DNA of 64,000 nt from Panulirus ornatus (Eukaryota; Arthropoda; Malacostraca; Decapoda; Palinuridae), in the NCBI RefSeq assembly GCF_036320965.1, contig NC_092235.1, positions 10,024,651-10,088,650 of the forward strand, written 5' to 3'. The notes under the pieces were generated by a model. That model saw nothing but the letters and a program-made list of their open reading frames with translations, had not been told where the DNA came from and searched no databases. Below, one piece after another: positions 12,480 through 24,856 of this stretch. The translations under genes were made by a program, and so were the position numbers. The number at the start of each line of letters is the position of its first letter. Position 1 is the stretch's first letter.

Positions 12480-13030
12480 GTGTTGTCTCCCAAGTGGAAG
12501 GGCAAACAATGATTCAGCACAGGCAGAAAATGCCCTAATCATGGCCATCTTGGATGGAAGGAAAACTGAAGAGCATGCAAGAAAGTGGATGAGATTAATC
12601 AGAGCTTCTCAGACAAGAGATGGAAGAGAATTCCACAGCTTTGCTGTCTATGAAAAGGAGGTACAGTATCATAAGTAAATCATTGTAAGGCCAGTTCTAC
12701 AAAGTAAATATAGAAGGCAGCAGTCAGGTGTATGCTGTGAGTCCAGGCTTACATAACCAGGAAATGCAAAGACAGGTCACATGAGTAATGACCAAAATAA
12801 TACCTGTATGAGAAACCGGGCAGCATCATTACAGAAGAAAGAAAGAGATGGTTGAAGAGATGTGATAGCAGTAGAATTAACAAGCCAGAAGGCCTTATTA
12901 GCCATGAGAAAGGTAAAGGAAGGACCATCCCAGATGTGGGAGCAGTAATCTGCATAGGGGTGAATATGACTCCTGTTGATACAAAAAACTGCCTGTAAGA
13001 AAAACAATTTTGGCACCTCTACAACATCCC
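12480..13030 (-). pseudogene. Fossil jockey/CR1-type LINE C-terminus
   Basis: Minus-strand translation gives, in order, HPYADYCSHIWDG (about 12920-12960), SLQPSLSFFCNDAARF (about 12830-12875), a YYFGH block (about 12795-12810) and TAKLWNSLPSLV (about 12616-12651). This is the order RPxMEYCSHxWxG, LxxRRxVAxLxLFYRYxFGxCS, TAxLWNSLP seen at the C-terminus of jockey-like reverse transcriptases. Frameshifts separate the blocks. At DNA level it resembles 4790-5160, so two copies of one old family are present. Confidence 0.65.
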
Positions 13031-13157
13031 CATTTCCAGAAAACAGATTTTGTAAAGATCATTATGTAAGATATCCAGTGAGGGTAAAAGACAACTTGTG
13101 AGTTAGCTTCTAAATCTAAGTGTAACTAATGGATTACAAAGAGATTTTATATTTATT

Positions 13158-13288
13158 TCATTATACTTAATTGCTGTTTCCCGCATCAAAGAGGTAGCCC
13201 TAGCAAAACAGCTGAAGAATGGCCCAACCACTCATATACACATAAATTCTCATACATGCAAATACACATACATATATACATACACATA
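13158..13288 (-). mobile_element. Old LINE-1 3'-end fragment
   Basis: Degraded antisense LINE-1 terminus: TGCTGTTTCCCGCATCAAAGAGGTAGC followed by GAATGGCCCAACCACTC and the TACACATA-rich part of the 3' UTR. It abuts a plus-strand 3'-UTR fragment at 13289, so the two are joined with their tails pointing outward. Confidence 0.7.
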
Positions 13289-13585
13289 GGGAGCTGTGGT
13301 TTCAGTGAATTACACATGATAGATAGAGACTAAGTGTGAACAAATGGGGCTTTTTGTCTTTATTCCTGGTGCTACCTCACTGAAGCAGGGTAAAGCGATG
13401 CCGTTTCCTGTAGGGCACCTTATGTTTAAGTATATGTTGATATGTATATGAATATATATAAGCATATGTGAGCGTTCAAGTACATATGTGTATGTATGAG
13501 TGGATGAGCCATTCTTCATCTGTTTCTTGGTGCTACCTCGCTAACACAGGAAACAGCGATTATGTATAATAATAATAATCATAAC
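13289..13585 (+). mobile_element. Old LINE-1 3'-UTR fragment
   Basis: Starts at GGGAGCTGTGGTTTCAG in the long 3' UTR. It passes the first GCTACCTC module near 13370 and the terminal GCTACCTCGCTAACACAGGAAACAGCGA near 13532-13560, then enters an AAT-rich tail. It is more diverged than the surrounding young copies. Confidence 0.75.
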
Positions 13586-13611
13586 AATAATACTATATTC
13601 TATGTTATTTT

Positions 13612-13745
13612 ACTTTGTCGCTGTCTCCTGTGTTAGCGAGGTAGCGCAAGGAAACAGGCGAAAGAATGGCCCAACCCTCCCACATACACATGTATATACA
13701 TACACGTCCAAACACGCAAATATACATACCTATACATCTCAATGT
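13612..13745 (-). mobile_element. 3' terminus of host LINE-1 C, split by a nested insertion
   Basis: Antisense LINE-1 end (GTCGCTGTCTCCTGTGTTAGCGAGG) running through the 3' UTR to CATCTCAATGTA. There the sequence switches to a second LINE-1 tail. The continuation of the interrupted 3' UTR reappears at 15757 (GACATATACATATATAC) on the far side of LINE-1 A, with about 20-25 bases of the expected UTR missing at the junction. Confidence 0.8.
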
Positions 13746-15756
13746 ATTTTTATTTATATATTTTTTATTATACTTTGTCGCTGTCTCCCGCGTTTGCGAG
13801 GTAGCGCAAGGAAACAGACGAAAGAAATGGCCCAACCCACCCCCATACACATGTATATACATACGTCCACAAACGCAAATATACATACCTACACAGCTTT
13901 CCATGGTTTACCCCAGACGCTTCACATGCCCTGATTCAATCCACTGACAGCACGTCAACCCCGGTATACCACATCCCTCCAATTCACTCTATTCCTTGCC
14001 CTCCTTTCACCCTCCTACATGTTCAGGCCCCGATCACACAAAATCTTTTTCACTCCATCTTTCCACCTCCAATTTTGTCTCCCTCTTCTCCTCGTTCCCT
14101 CCACCTCTGACACAGATATCCTCTTGGTCAATCTTTCCTCACTCATTCTCTCCATGTGCCCAAACCATTTCAAAACACACTCTTCTGCTCTCTCAACCAC
14201 GCTCTTTTTATTTCCACACATCTCTCTTACCCTTACGTTACTTACTCGATCAAACCACCTCACACCACACATTGTCCTCAAACATCTCATTTCCAGCACA
14301 TCCATCCTCCTGCACACCAATCTATCCATAGCCCACGCCTCGCAACCATACAACATTGTTGGAACCACTATTCCTTCAAACATACCCATCTTTGCTTTCC
14401 GAGATAATGTTCTCGACTTCCACACATTCTTCAAGGCTCCCAGAATTTTCGCCCCCTCCCCCACCCTATGATCCACTTCCGCTTCCATGGTTCCATCCGC
14501 TGCCAAATCCACTCCCAGATATCTAAAACACTTCACTTCCTCCAGTTTTTCTCCATTCAAACTCACCTCCCAATTGACTTGACCCTCAACCCTACTGTAC
14601 CTAATAACCTTGCTCTTATTCACATTTACTCTTAACTTTCTTCTTTCACACACTTTACCACACTCAGTCACCAGCTTCTGCAGTTTCTCACATGAATCAG
14701 CCACCAGCGCTGTATCATCAGCGAACAACAACTGACTCACTTCCCAAGCTCTCTCATCCCCAACAGACTTCATACTTGCCCCTCTTTCCAAAACTCTTGC
14801 ATTCACCTCCCTAACAACCCCATCCATAAACAAATTAAACAACCATGGAGACATCACACACCCCTGCCGCAAACCTACATTCACTGAGAACCAATCACTT
14901 TCCTCTCTTCCTACACGTACACATGCCTTACATCCTCGATAAAAACTTTTCACTGCTTCTAACAACTTGCCTCCCACACCATATATTCTTAATACCTTCC
15001 ACAGAGCATCTCTATCAACTCTATCATATGCCTTCTCCAGATCCATAAATGCTACATACAAATCCATTTTCTTTTCTAAGTATTTCTCACATACATTCTT
15101 CAAAGCAAACACCTGATCCACACATCCTCTACCACTTCTGAAACCACACTGCTCATCCCCAATCTGATGCTCTGTACATGCCTTCACCCTCTCAATCAAT
15201 ACCCTCCCATATAATTTACCAGGAATACTCAACAAACTTATACCTCTGTAATTTGAGCACTCACTCTTATCCCCTTTGCCTTTGTACAATGGCACTATGC
15301 ACGCATTCCGCCAATCCTCAGGCACCTCACCATGAGTCATACATACATTAAATAACCTTACCAACCAGTCAACAATACAGTCACCCCCTTTTTTAATAAA
15401 TTCCACTGCAATACCATCCAAACCTGCTGCCTTGCCGGCTTTCATCTTCCGCAAAGCTTTTACTACCTCTTCTCTGTTTACCAAATCATTTTCCCTAACC
15501 CTCTCACTTTGCACACCACCTCGACCAAAACACCCTATATCTGCCACTCTATCATCACACACATTCAACAAACCTTCAAAATACTCACTCCATCTCCTTC
15601 TCACATCACCACTACTTGTTATCACCTCCCCATTTGTGCCCTTCACTGAAGTTCCCATTTGCTCCCTTGTCTTATGCACTTTATTTACCTCCTTCCAGAA
15701 CATCTTTTTATTCTCCCTAAAATTTAATGATACTCTCTCACCCCAACTCTCAGACA
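13746..15756 (-). mobile_element. LINE-1 A, nested inside the 3' UTR of LINE-1 C
   Basis: Short 3'-UTR subfamily copy inserted in another LINE-1. Its reverse transcriptase frame is open from about 15757 down to 14015. It carries [25 protein letters not shown] and LFADDTALV, and ends early where CAG became TAG in the final domain. It is 5'-truncated at the SWGERV motif of the linker, and the first few codons of the open frame come from host 3' UTR. It sits in the same orientation as its host. That arrangement provides the substrate for the unequal exchange that created copy B. Confidence 0.88.
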
Positions 15757-17832
15757 TATACATATATACATATTAACATAATTCATGCTGTCTGCCTTTA
15801 TTCATTCCCATCGCCACCTCGCCACACATAAAATAACAACCCCCTCCCCCCTCATGTGTGCGAGGTAGCGCTAAGAAAGAAAAACAAAGGCCACATTCGT
15901 TCAAACTCAGTCTCTAGCTGTCATGTAATAATGCACCGAAACCACAGCTCCCTTCCCACATCCAGGCCCTACAGAACTTTCCATAGTTTACCCCAGACAC
16001 TTCACATGCCCTGGTTCAATCCACTGACAGCACGTCGACCCCTGTATAACACATCGTTCCAATTCACTCTATTCCTTGCATACCTTTCACCCTCCTGCAT
16101 GTTCAGGACCCGATCACTCAAAATCTTTTTCACTCCATCTTTCCACCTCCAATTTGGTCTCCCTCTTCTCGTTCCCTCCACCTCCGACACATATATCCTC
16201 TTGGTCAATCTTTCCTCACTCATTCTCTCCATGTGACCAAACCATTTCAAAACACCTCCTCTGCTCTCTCAACCACACTCTTTTTATTACCACACAGCTC
16301 TCTTACCCTATCATTACTCACTCGATCAAACCATCTCACACCACATATTGTCCTCACACAACTCATTTCCAGCATATCCACCCTCCTCCAAACAACTCTA
16401 TCCACAGCCCATGCCTTGCAACCATATAACATTGTTGGAACCACTATTCCTTCAAACATGCCCATTTTTGCTTTCCGAGATAATGTTCTCGACTTCCATA
16501 CATTCTTCAAGGCTCCCAGAATTTTCGCCCCCTACTCCAACCTATGATTCATTTCCGCTTCCATGGTTCCATCCGCTGCCAAATCCACTCCCAGATATCT
16601 AAAACACTTCACTTCCTCCAGTTTTTCTCCATTCAAACTTAGCTCCCAATTAACTTGACCCTCAACCCTACTGTACCTAATAACCTTACTCTTATTCACA
16701 TTTACACTCAGGTTTCTTTTTTCACAAACTTTACCAAACTCAGTCACCAGCTTCTGCAGTTTCTCACATGAATCAGCCACCAGCGCTGTATCATCAGCGA
16801 ACAACAACTGACTCACTTCCCAAGCTCTCTCATCCACAACAGACTGTATACTTGCCCCTCTTTTCAAAACTCTTGCATTCACCTCCCTAACAACCCCATC
16901 CATAAACAAATTAGATAACCAAGGAGACATCACAAACCCCTGCCGCAAACCTACATTCACTGAGAACTAATCACTTTCCTCTCTGCCTACAGGTACACAT
17001 GCCTTACATCCTCGATAAAAACTTTTCACTGCTTCTAACAACTTACCTCCCACACCATATATTCTCAATACTTTCCACAAAGCATCTCTATCAACTCTAT
17101 CATATGCTCTCTCTAGATCCATAAATGCTACATACAAATCCATTTGCTTTTCTAAATATTTCTCACATACATTCTTCAAAGCAAACACCTGATCCACACA
17201 TCCTCTACCATTTCTGAAACCACACTGCTCTTCCCCAATCTGATGCTCTGTACATGCCTTCACCCTCTCAATCAATACCCTCCCATATAATTTACCAGGA
17301 ATACTCAACAAACTTATACCTCTGTAATTTGAGCACTCACTCTTATCCCCTTTGCCTTTGTACAATGGCACTATGCACGCATTCCGCCAATCCTCAGGCA
17401 CCTCACCATGAGTCATACATACATTAAATAACCTTACCAACCAGTCAACAATACAGTCACCCCCTTTTTTAATAAATTCCACTGCAATACCATCCAAACC
17501 TGCTGCCTTGCCGGCTTTCATCTTCCGCAAAGCTTTTACTACCTCTTCTCTGTTTACCAAATCATTTTCCCTAACCCTCTCACTTTGCACACCACCTCGA
17601 CCAAAACACCCTATATCTGCCACTCTATCATCACACACATTCAACAAACCTTCAAAATACTCACTCCATCTCCTTCTCACATCACCACTACTTGTTATCA
17701 CCTCCCCATTTGTGCCCTTCACTGAAGTTCCCATTTGCTCCCTTGTCTTACGCACTTTATTTACCTCCTTCCAGAACATCTTTTTATTCTCCCTAAAATT
17801 TAATGATACTCTCTCACCCCAACTCTCAGACA
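15757..17832 (-). mobile_element. LINE-1 B, hybrid of A and C (2076-bp tandem duplication unit)
   Basis: The unit repeats at an exact offset of 2076 bp. From 15757 to about 17233 it matches C (17833-19310), including shared odd features: a WLSNLF variant, an early stop after GREESD, and ERAYD. From about 17292 to 17832 it matches the 5' part of A (15216-15756), including the truncation at SWGERV and the join to host 3' UTR. Diagnostic bases: CTCTTCCCC near 17229 is C-like, while AATTTACCAGG near 17288 is A-like (C has TTCCCAGG). The reverse transcriptase is broken into 16532-16960 and 16967-17839. Confidence 0.9.
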
Positions 17833-20800
17833 TATACATATATACATATTAACATAATTCATGCTGTCTGCCTTTATTCATTCCCATCGCCACCTCGCCA
17901 CACATAAAATAACAACACCCTCCCCCCTCATGTGTGCGATGTAGCGCTAAGAAAGAAAAACAAAGGCCACATTCGTTCAAACTCAGTCTCTAGCTGTCAT
18001 GTAATAATGCACCGAAACCACAGCTCCCTTCCCACATCCAGGCCCTACAGAACTTTCCATAGTTTACCCCAGACACTTCACATGCCCTGGTTCAATCCAC
18101 TGACAGCACGTCGACCCCTGTATAACGCATCGTTCCAATTCACTCTATTCCTTGCATACCTTTCACCCTCCTGCATGTTCAGGACCCGATCATACAAAAT
18201 CTTTTTCACTCCATCTTTCCACCTCGAATTTGGTCTCCCTCTTCTCGTTCCCTCCACCTCCGACACATATATCCTCTTGGTCAATCTTTCCTCACTCATT
18301 CTCTCCATGTGACCAAACCATTTCAAAACACCTCCTCTGCTCTCTCAACCACTCTCTTTTTATTACCACACAGCTCTCTTACCCTATCATTACTCACTCG
18401 ATCAAACCATCTCACACCACATATTGTCCTCACACATCTCATTTCCAGCATATCCACCCTCCTCCAAACAACTCTATCCACAGCCCATGCCTTGCAACCA
18501 TATAACATTGTTGGAACCACTATTCCTTCAAACATGCCCATTTTTGCTTTCCGAGATAATGTTCTCGACTTCCATACATTCTTCAAGGCTCCCAGAATTT
18601 TCGCCCCCTACTCCAACCTATGATTCATTTCCGCTTCCATGGTTCCATCCGCTGCCAAATCCACTCCCAGATATCTAAAACACTTCACTTCCTCCAGTTT
18701 TTCTCCATTCAAACTTAGCTCCCAATTAACATGACCCTCAACCCTACTGTACCTAATAACCTTACTCTTATTCACATTTACACTCAGGTTTCTTTTTTCA
18801 CAAACTTTACCAAACTCAGTCACCAGCTTCTGCAGTTTCTCACATGAATCAGCCACCAGCGCTGTATCATCAGCGAACAACAACTGACTCACTTCCCAAG
18901 CTCTCTCATCCACAACAGACTGTATACTTGCCCCTCTTTTCAAAACTCTTGCATTCACCTCCCTAACAACCCCATCCATAAACAAATTAGATAACCAAGG
19001 AGACATCAAAAACCCCTGCCGCAAACCTACATTCACTGAGAACTAATCACTTTCCTCTCTGCCTACAGGTACACATGCCTTACATCCTCGATAAAAACTT
19101 TTCACTGCTTCTAACAACTTGCCTCCCACACCATATATTCTTAATACTTTCCACAAAGCATCTCTATCAACTCTATCATATGCTCTCTCTAGATCCATAA
19201 ATGCTACATACAAATCCATTTGCTTTTCTAAGTATTTCTCACATACATTCTTCAAAGCAAACACCTGATCCACACATCCTCTACCATTTCTGAAACCACA
19301 CTGCTCTTCCCCAATCTGATGCTCTGTACATGCCTTCACCCTCTCAATCAATACCCTCCCATATAATTTCCCAGGAATACTCAACAAACTTATACCTCTG
19401 TAATTTGAGCACTCACTTTTATTCCCTTTGCCTTTGTACAATGGCACTATGCAAGCATTCCGCCAATCCTCAGGCACCTCACTATGAGTCATACATACAT
19501 TAAATAACCTTATCAACCAGTCAACAATACAGACACCCCCTTTTTTAATAGATTCCACTGCAATACCATCCAAACCCGCTGCCTTGCCGGCTTTCATCTT
19601 ATGCAAAGCTTTTACTACCTCTTCTCTGTTTACCAAATCATTTTCCCTAACCCTCTCACTTTGCACACCATCTCGACCAAAACACCCTATATCTGCCACT
19701 CCATCATCAAACACATTCAACAAACATTCAAAATACTCACTCCATCTCCTTCTCACTTCACCACTACTTGTTATCACCTCCCTACTAGCCCCCTTCACTG
19801 AAGTTCCCATTTGTTCCCTTGTCTTACGCACTTTATCTACCTCCTTCCAAAACATCTTTTTATTCTCCCTAAAATTTAATGATACTCTCTCACCCCATCT
19901 CTCATTTGCCATCTTTTTCAACTCTTGCACCTTTCTCTTGACCTCCTGCTTCTTTCTTTTATACCTCTCCCACTCATTTGCATTATTTCCCTGCAAAAAT
20001 CATCCAAATGCCTCTCTCTTCTCTTTCACTAATAATCTTACTTCTTCATCCCACAACTCATTACCCTTTCTAATCAACACACCTCGCACGCTTCTCATGC
20101 CACAAGCATCTTTTGCGCAAGCCATCACTGCTTCCCGAAATACATCTCATTCTCCCCCCACTCCCTTTACCTCCTTTGTTCTCACCTTTTTCCATTCTGT
20201 ACTCAGTGTCTCCTGGTACTTCCTCACACAAGTCTCCTTCCCAAGCTCACTTACTCTTACCACTCTCTTCACCCCAACATTCTCTCTTCTTTTCTAAAAA
20301 CCTCTACAAATTTTCACCTTCGCCTCCACAAGATAATGATCAGAGATCCCTCCAGTTGCACCTCTCAGCACATTAACATCCAAAAGTCTCTCTTTCGCGC
20401 CTATCAATTAACACGTAATCCAATAACGCTCTCTGGCCATCTCTCCTACTTACATACGTTTACTTATGTATATCCCTCTTTCTAAACCAAGTATTCCCAA
20501 TCACCAGTCCTTTTTCAGCACAAATCTACAAGCTCTTCATTTCCATTTACAACACTGAACACCCCAAGTACACCATTCATTCCCTCAACTGCCACATTAC
20601 TCCCCTTTGCATTGAAAGCACCCATCACTATAACCCGGTCTCGTGCATCAAAACGACTGACACACTCACTCAGCTGCTCCCAAAACACTTGTCTCTCATG
20701 ATTTTTCTTCTCATGCCCAGGTGCATATGCACCAATAATCACCCATCTCTCTCCATCCACTTTCAGTTTTACCCATATCAATCTAGAGTTTACTTTCTTA

Positions 20801-21098
20801 CACTCTATCACATACTCCCACCACTACTGTTTCAGTAGTGCTACTCCTTCCCTTTCTCTTGTCCTCTCACTAACCTGTGTCTTTACTCCCAAGACATTCC
20901 CAAACCACTCTTCCCCTTTACCCTTGAGCTTCGTTTCACCCAGAGCCAAAACATCCAGGTTTCTTTCCTCAAACATACTACGTATCTCTCCTTTTTCTCA
21001 TCTTGGTTAAATCCACACACATTTAGACACCCCAATCTGAGCCTTCGAGGAGGATGAGCGCTCCCCGTGTGACTCCTTCTGTTTCCCATTTTAGAAAG
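17833..21098 (-). mobile_element. LINE-1 C, near full-length host copy, decayed
   Basis: Long 3'-UTR copy reaching the ORF start (first codons MGNRRSHTG near 21089). Its 5' end is at TAACTTTCTAAA, the same 5' limit as the intact copy J. Coding segments remain at 18323-18586, 18608-19036 and 19043-19996 (RT and linker), and at 20515-20811 and 20883-21089 (endonuclease), separated by stops and frameshifts. In the endonuclease the GDLN motif has become GAFN, so a catalytic aspartate is lost. It abuts plus-strand copy D head-to-head. Confidence 0.88.
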
Positions 21099-21099
21099 T

Positions 21100-23035
21100 T
21101 ACAATGAAAGCCAGCAAGACAGTGGGTTTGGATGGTATTGCAGTGGAATCTATCAAAAAACGGTGCGGCTGTATAGTTGACTGGTTGGTAAGGTTATTTA
21201 ATGTATGTATGATTCATGGTAAGGTGCCTGAGGATTGGCGGAATGCTTGCATAGTGCCATTGTACAAAGGCAAAGGGGACAAAGGTGAGTGCTCAAATTA
21301 CAGAGGTACAAGTTTGTTGAGTATTCCTGGGAAATTGTATGGGAGGGTATTGATCGAGAGGGTGAAGGCATGTACAGAGCATCAGATTGGGGAAGAGCAG
21401 TGTGGTTTCAGAAATGGTAGAGGATGTGTGGATCAGGTATTTGCTTTCAAGAATGTATGTGAGAAATACTTAGAAAATCAAATGGATTTGTATGTAGCAT
21501 TTATGGATCTGGAGAAGGCATATGATAGAGTTGATAGAGATGCTCTGTGGAAGGTATTAAGAATATATGGGTGGGAGGCAACGTATTAGAAGAACTGAAA
21601 AGTTTTTATTCAAGGATGTAAGGCATGTGTATGTGCAGAAAGAGAGGAAAGTGATTGGTTCTCAGTGAATGTAGGTATGCGGCAGGGGTGTGTGATGTCT
21701 CCATGGTTGTTTAATTTGTTTATGGATGGGGCTGTTAGGGAGGTGAATGCAAGAGTTTTGGAAAGAGGGGCAAGTATGCAGTCTGTTGTGGATGAGAGAG
21801 CTTGGGAAGTGAATCAGCTGTTGTTCGCTGATGATACAGCACTGGTGGCTGATTCATGTGAGAAACTGCAGAAACTGGTGACTGAGTTTGGTAAAGTGTG
21901 TGAAAAAAGAAAGTTGAGAGTAAATGTGAATAAGAGCAAGGTTATTAGGCACAGTAGGGTTGAGGGTCAAGTCATTTGGAAGGTAGGTTTGAATGGAGAA
22001 AAACAGAAGGAAGTGAGGTGTTTTAGATATCTGGGAGTGGATCTGGCAGTGGATGGAACCATGGAAGCGGAAGTGAATCATAGGGTATGGGAGGGGGCCA
22101 AAATTCTGGGAGCCTTGAAGAAAGTGTGGAACTCGAGAACATTATCTCAGAAAGCAAAAATGGGTATGTTTGAAAGAATAGTGGTTCCAACAATGTTGTA
22201 TGGTTGTGAGGCGTGGGCTATGGATAGAGTTGTGCGAGGGAGGGTGGATATTGAGGACATATTGAGGACAATATGTGGTGTGAGGTGGTTTGATCGAGTA
22301 AGTAATAATAGGGTAAGAGAGATGTGTGGTAATAAAAGAGTGTGGTTGAGAGAGCATAAGAGGGTGTTTTAAGATGGTTTGGTCACATGGAGAGAATGAG
22401 TAACGAAAGATTGACAAAGAGGATATATGTATCAGAGGTGGAGGGAACGAGGAGAAGTGGGAGACTAAATTGGAGGTGGAAAGATGGAGTGAAAAAGATT
22501 TTGAGTGATCGGAGCCTAAACATGCAGGAGGACGAAAAGCATGCAAGGAATAGAGTGAATTGGAAAAATGAGGTATACTGGGGTCGACGTGCTGTCAATG
22601 GATTGAACCAGGGCATGTGAAGTGTCCGGGGTAAACCATGGAAAGTTCTGTGGGGCCTGGATGTGGAAAGGGAGCTGTGGTTTCGGTGCATTATTACATG
22701 ACAGCTAGAGACTGAGTGTGAGCGAAATGGGGCCTTTGTTGTCTTTTCCTAGCGCTACCTCGCATACAAAAGGGGGGAGGGCGTTGTTTTTCCATGTGTG
22801 CCGAGGTGGCGATGGGAATAAATAAAGGCAGACAGTATGAATTATGTACATGTGTATATATGTATATGTCTGTGTGTGTATATATATGTATTCGTCGAGA
22901 TGTATAGATATGGATATTTGTGTGTGTGGACGTGTATGTGTATACATGAATATGTGGGTGGGTTGGGCCATTCTTTCGCCTGTTTCCTTGAGCTACCTCG
23001 CTAACCCGGGAGACAGTGACAAAGCAAAATAAATA

Positions 23036-23036
<1 letters not shown>
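21100..23036 (+). mobile_element. LINE-1 D, plus strand, 5'-truncated in RT
   Basis: Begins at the MKASK position of the RT domain immediately after the 5' end of copy C. The RT pieces at 21104-21589 and 21665-22372 are separated by a small deletion/frameshift. FADD is intact near 21827. A frameshift near 22370 precedes the C-terminal GRLNWRWKDG block, which ends NGLNQGM at 22618. The long 3' UTR follows to GACAAAGCAAAATAAATAAATAA and a TA microsatellite. Confidence 0.9.

Positions 23037-23037
<1 letters not shown>

Positions 23038-23111
<74 letters not shown>
23038..23111. repeat. (TA)n microsatellite
   Basis: About 74 bp of pure TA between two LINE-1 copies joined tail-to-tail (D and E1). 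Confidence 0.97.
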
Positions 23112-23114
<3 letters not shown>

Positions 23115-24775
23115 TTTTGCTTTGTCGCTGTCTCCCACGTTTGCGAGGTAGCGCAAGGAAACAGACGAAAGAAATGGCCCAACCCACCCCCATACACATG
23201 CCTTGATTCAATCCACTGACAGCACGTCAACCCCGGTATACCACATCGCTCCAATTCACTCTATTCTTTGCCCTCCTTTCACTCTCCTGCATGTTCAGGC
23301 CCCGATCACACAAAATCTTTTTCACTCCATCTTTCCACCTCCAATTTGGTCTCCCTCTTCTCCTCGTTCCCTCCACCTCCGACACATATATCCTCTTGGT
23401 CAATCTTTCCTCACTCATTCTCTCCATGTGACCAAACCATTTCAAAACACCCTCTTCTGCTCTCTCAACCACGCTCTTTTTATTTCCACACCTCTCTTAC
23501 TCTTACGTTACTTACTCGATCAAACCACCTCACACCACACATTGTCCTCAAACATCTCATTTCCAGCACATCCATCCTCCTGCGCACAACTCTATCCATA
23601 GTCCACGCCTCGCAACCATACAACATTGTTGGAACCACTATTCCTTCAAACATACCCATTTTTGCTTTCCGAGATAATGTTCTCGACTTCCACACATTCT
23701 TCAAGGCTCCCAGAATTTTCGCCCCCTCCCCCACCCTATGATCCACTTCCGCTTCCATGGTTCCATCCGCTGCCAGATCCACTCCCAGATATCTAAAACA
23801 CTTCACTTCCTCCAGTTTTTCTCCATTCAAACTCACCTCCCAATTGAATTGACCCTCAACCCTACTGTACCTAATAACCTTGCTCTTATTCACATTTACT
23901 CTTAACTTTCTTCTTTCACACAATTTACTACACTCAGTCACCAGCTTCTGCAGTTTCTCACATGAATCAGCCACCAGCGCTGTATCATCAGCGAACAACA
24001 ACTGACTCACTTCCCAAGCTCTCTCATCCCCAACAGACTTCATACTTGCCCCTCTTTCCAAAACTCTTGCATTCACCTCCCTAACAACCCCATCCATAAA
24101 CAAATTAAACAACCATGGAGACATCACACACCCCTGCCGCAAACCTACAATCACTGAGAACCAATCACTTTCCTCTCTTCCTACACGTACACATGCCTTA
24201 CATCCTCGATAAAAACTTTTCACTGCTTCTAACTACTTGCCTCCCACACCATATATTCTCAATACCTTCCACAGAGCATCTCTATCAACTCTATCATATG
24301 CCTTCTCCAGATCCATAAATGCTACATACAAATCCATTTGCTTTTCTAAGTATGATTTGGTAAACAGAGAAGAGGTAGTAAAAGCTTTGCGGAAGATGAA
24401 AGCCGGCAAGGCAGCAGGTTTGGATGGTATTGCAGTGGAATTTATTAAAAAAGGGGGTGACTGTATTATTGACTGGTTGGTAAGGTTATTTAATGTATGT
24501 ATGACTCATAGTGAGGTGCCTGAGGATTGGCGGAATGCGTGCATAGTGCCATTGTACAAAGGGAAAGGGGATAAGAGTGAGTGCTCAAATTACAGAGGTA
24601 TAAGTTTGTTTAGTATTCCTGGTAAATTATATGGGAGGGTATTGATTGAGAGGGTGAAGGCATGTACAGAGCATCAGATTGGGGAAGAGCAGTGTGGTTT
24701 CAGAATTGGTAGAGGATGTGTGGATCAGGTGTTTGCTTTGAAGAATATATGTGAGAAATACTTAGAAAAGCAAAT

Positions 24776-24779
<4 letters not shown>
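23112..24779 (-). mobile_element. LINE-1 E1 with twin-priming-like 5' inversion
   Basis: From 23112 to about 24353 the copy is antisense (3' end to the KYLEK position of RT). At 24351-24354 (AAGTAT/GATTTGG) the strand flips. From 24352 to 24779 the sequence is sense, from [12 protein letters not shown] to KYLEKQMD, and then enters TA repeats. The inverted piece is exactly the segment that should lie upstream of the break, with its 5' end at the junction, as expected from twin priming. The same junction recurs in E2. The 3' UTR carries a deletion joining ACACATG to CCTTGATTC. Coding remnants are 23227-23472 and 23480-24223 (minus). Confidence 0.88.

Positions 24780-24853
<74 letters not shown>
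24780..24853. repeat. (TA)n microsatellite
   Basis: Pure TA run of about 74 bp between the inverted segment of E1 and the tail of E2. Confidence 0.97.

Positions 24854-24856
<3 letters not shown>

Noticed and set aside
16005..16030. GGTTCAATCC, matching a pol III B-box, with GAGGTAGCGC upstream as a possible A-box
   Set aside because: It is antisense to the LINE-1 coding end (NGLNQGM codons), and the spacing to the A-like box is about 150 bp. Coincidental.
22694..23254. Open frames rich in HTHVYTYTSTHT or IYIYIY
   Set aside because: Translations of LINE-1 3' UTR tandem TACA/TGTA sequence and TA microsatellites, not proteins.
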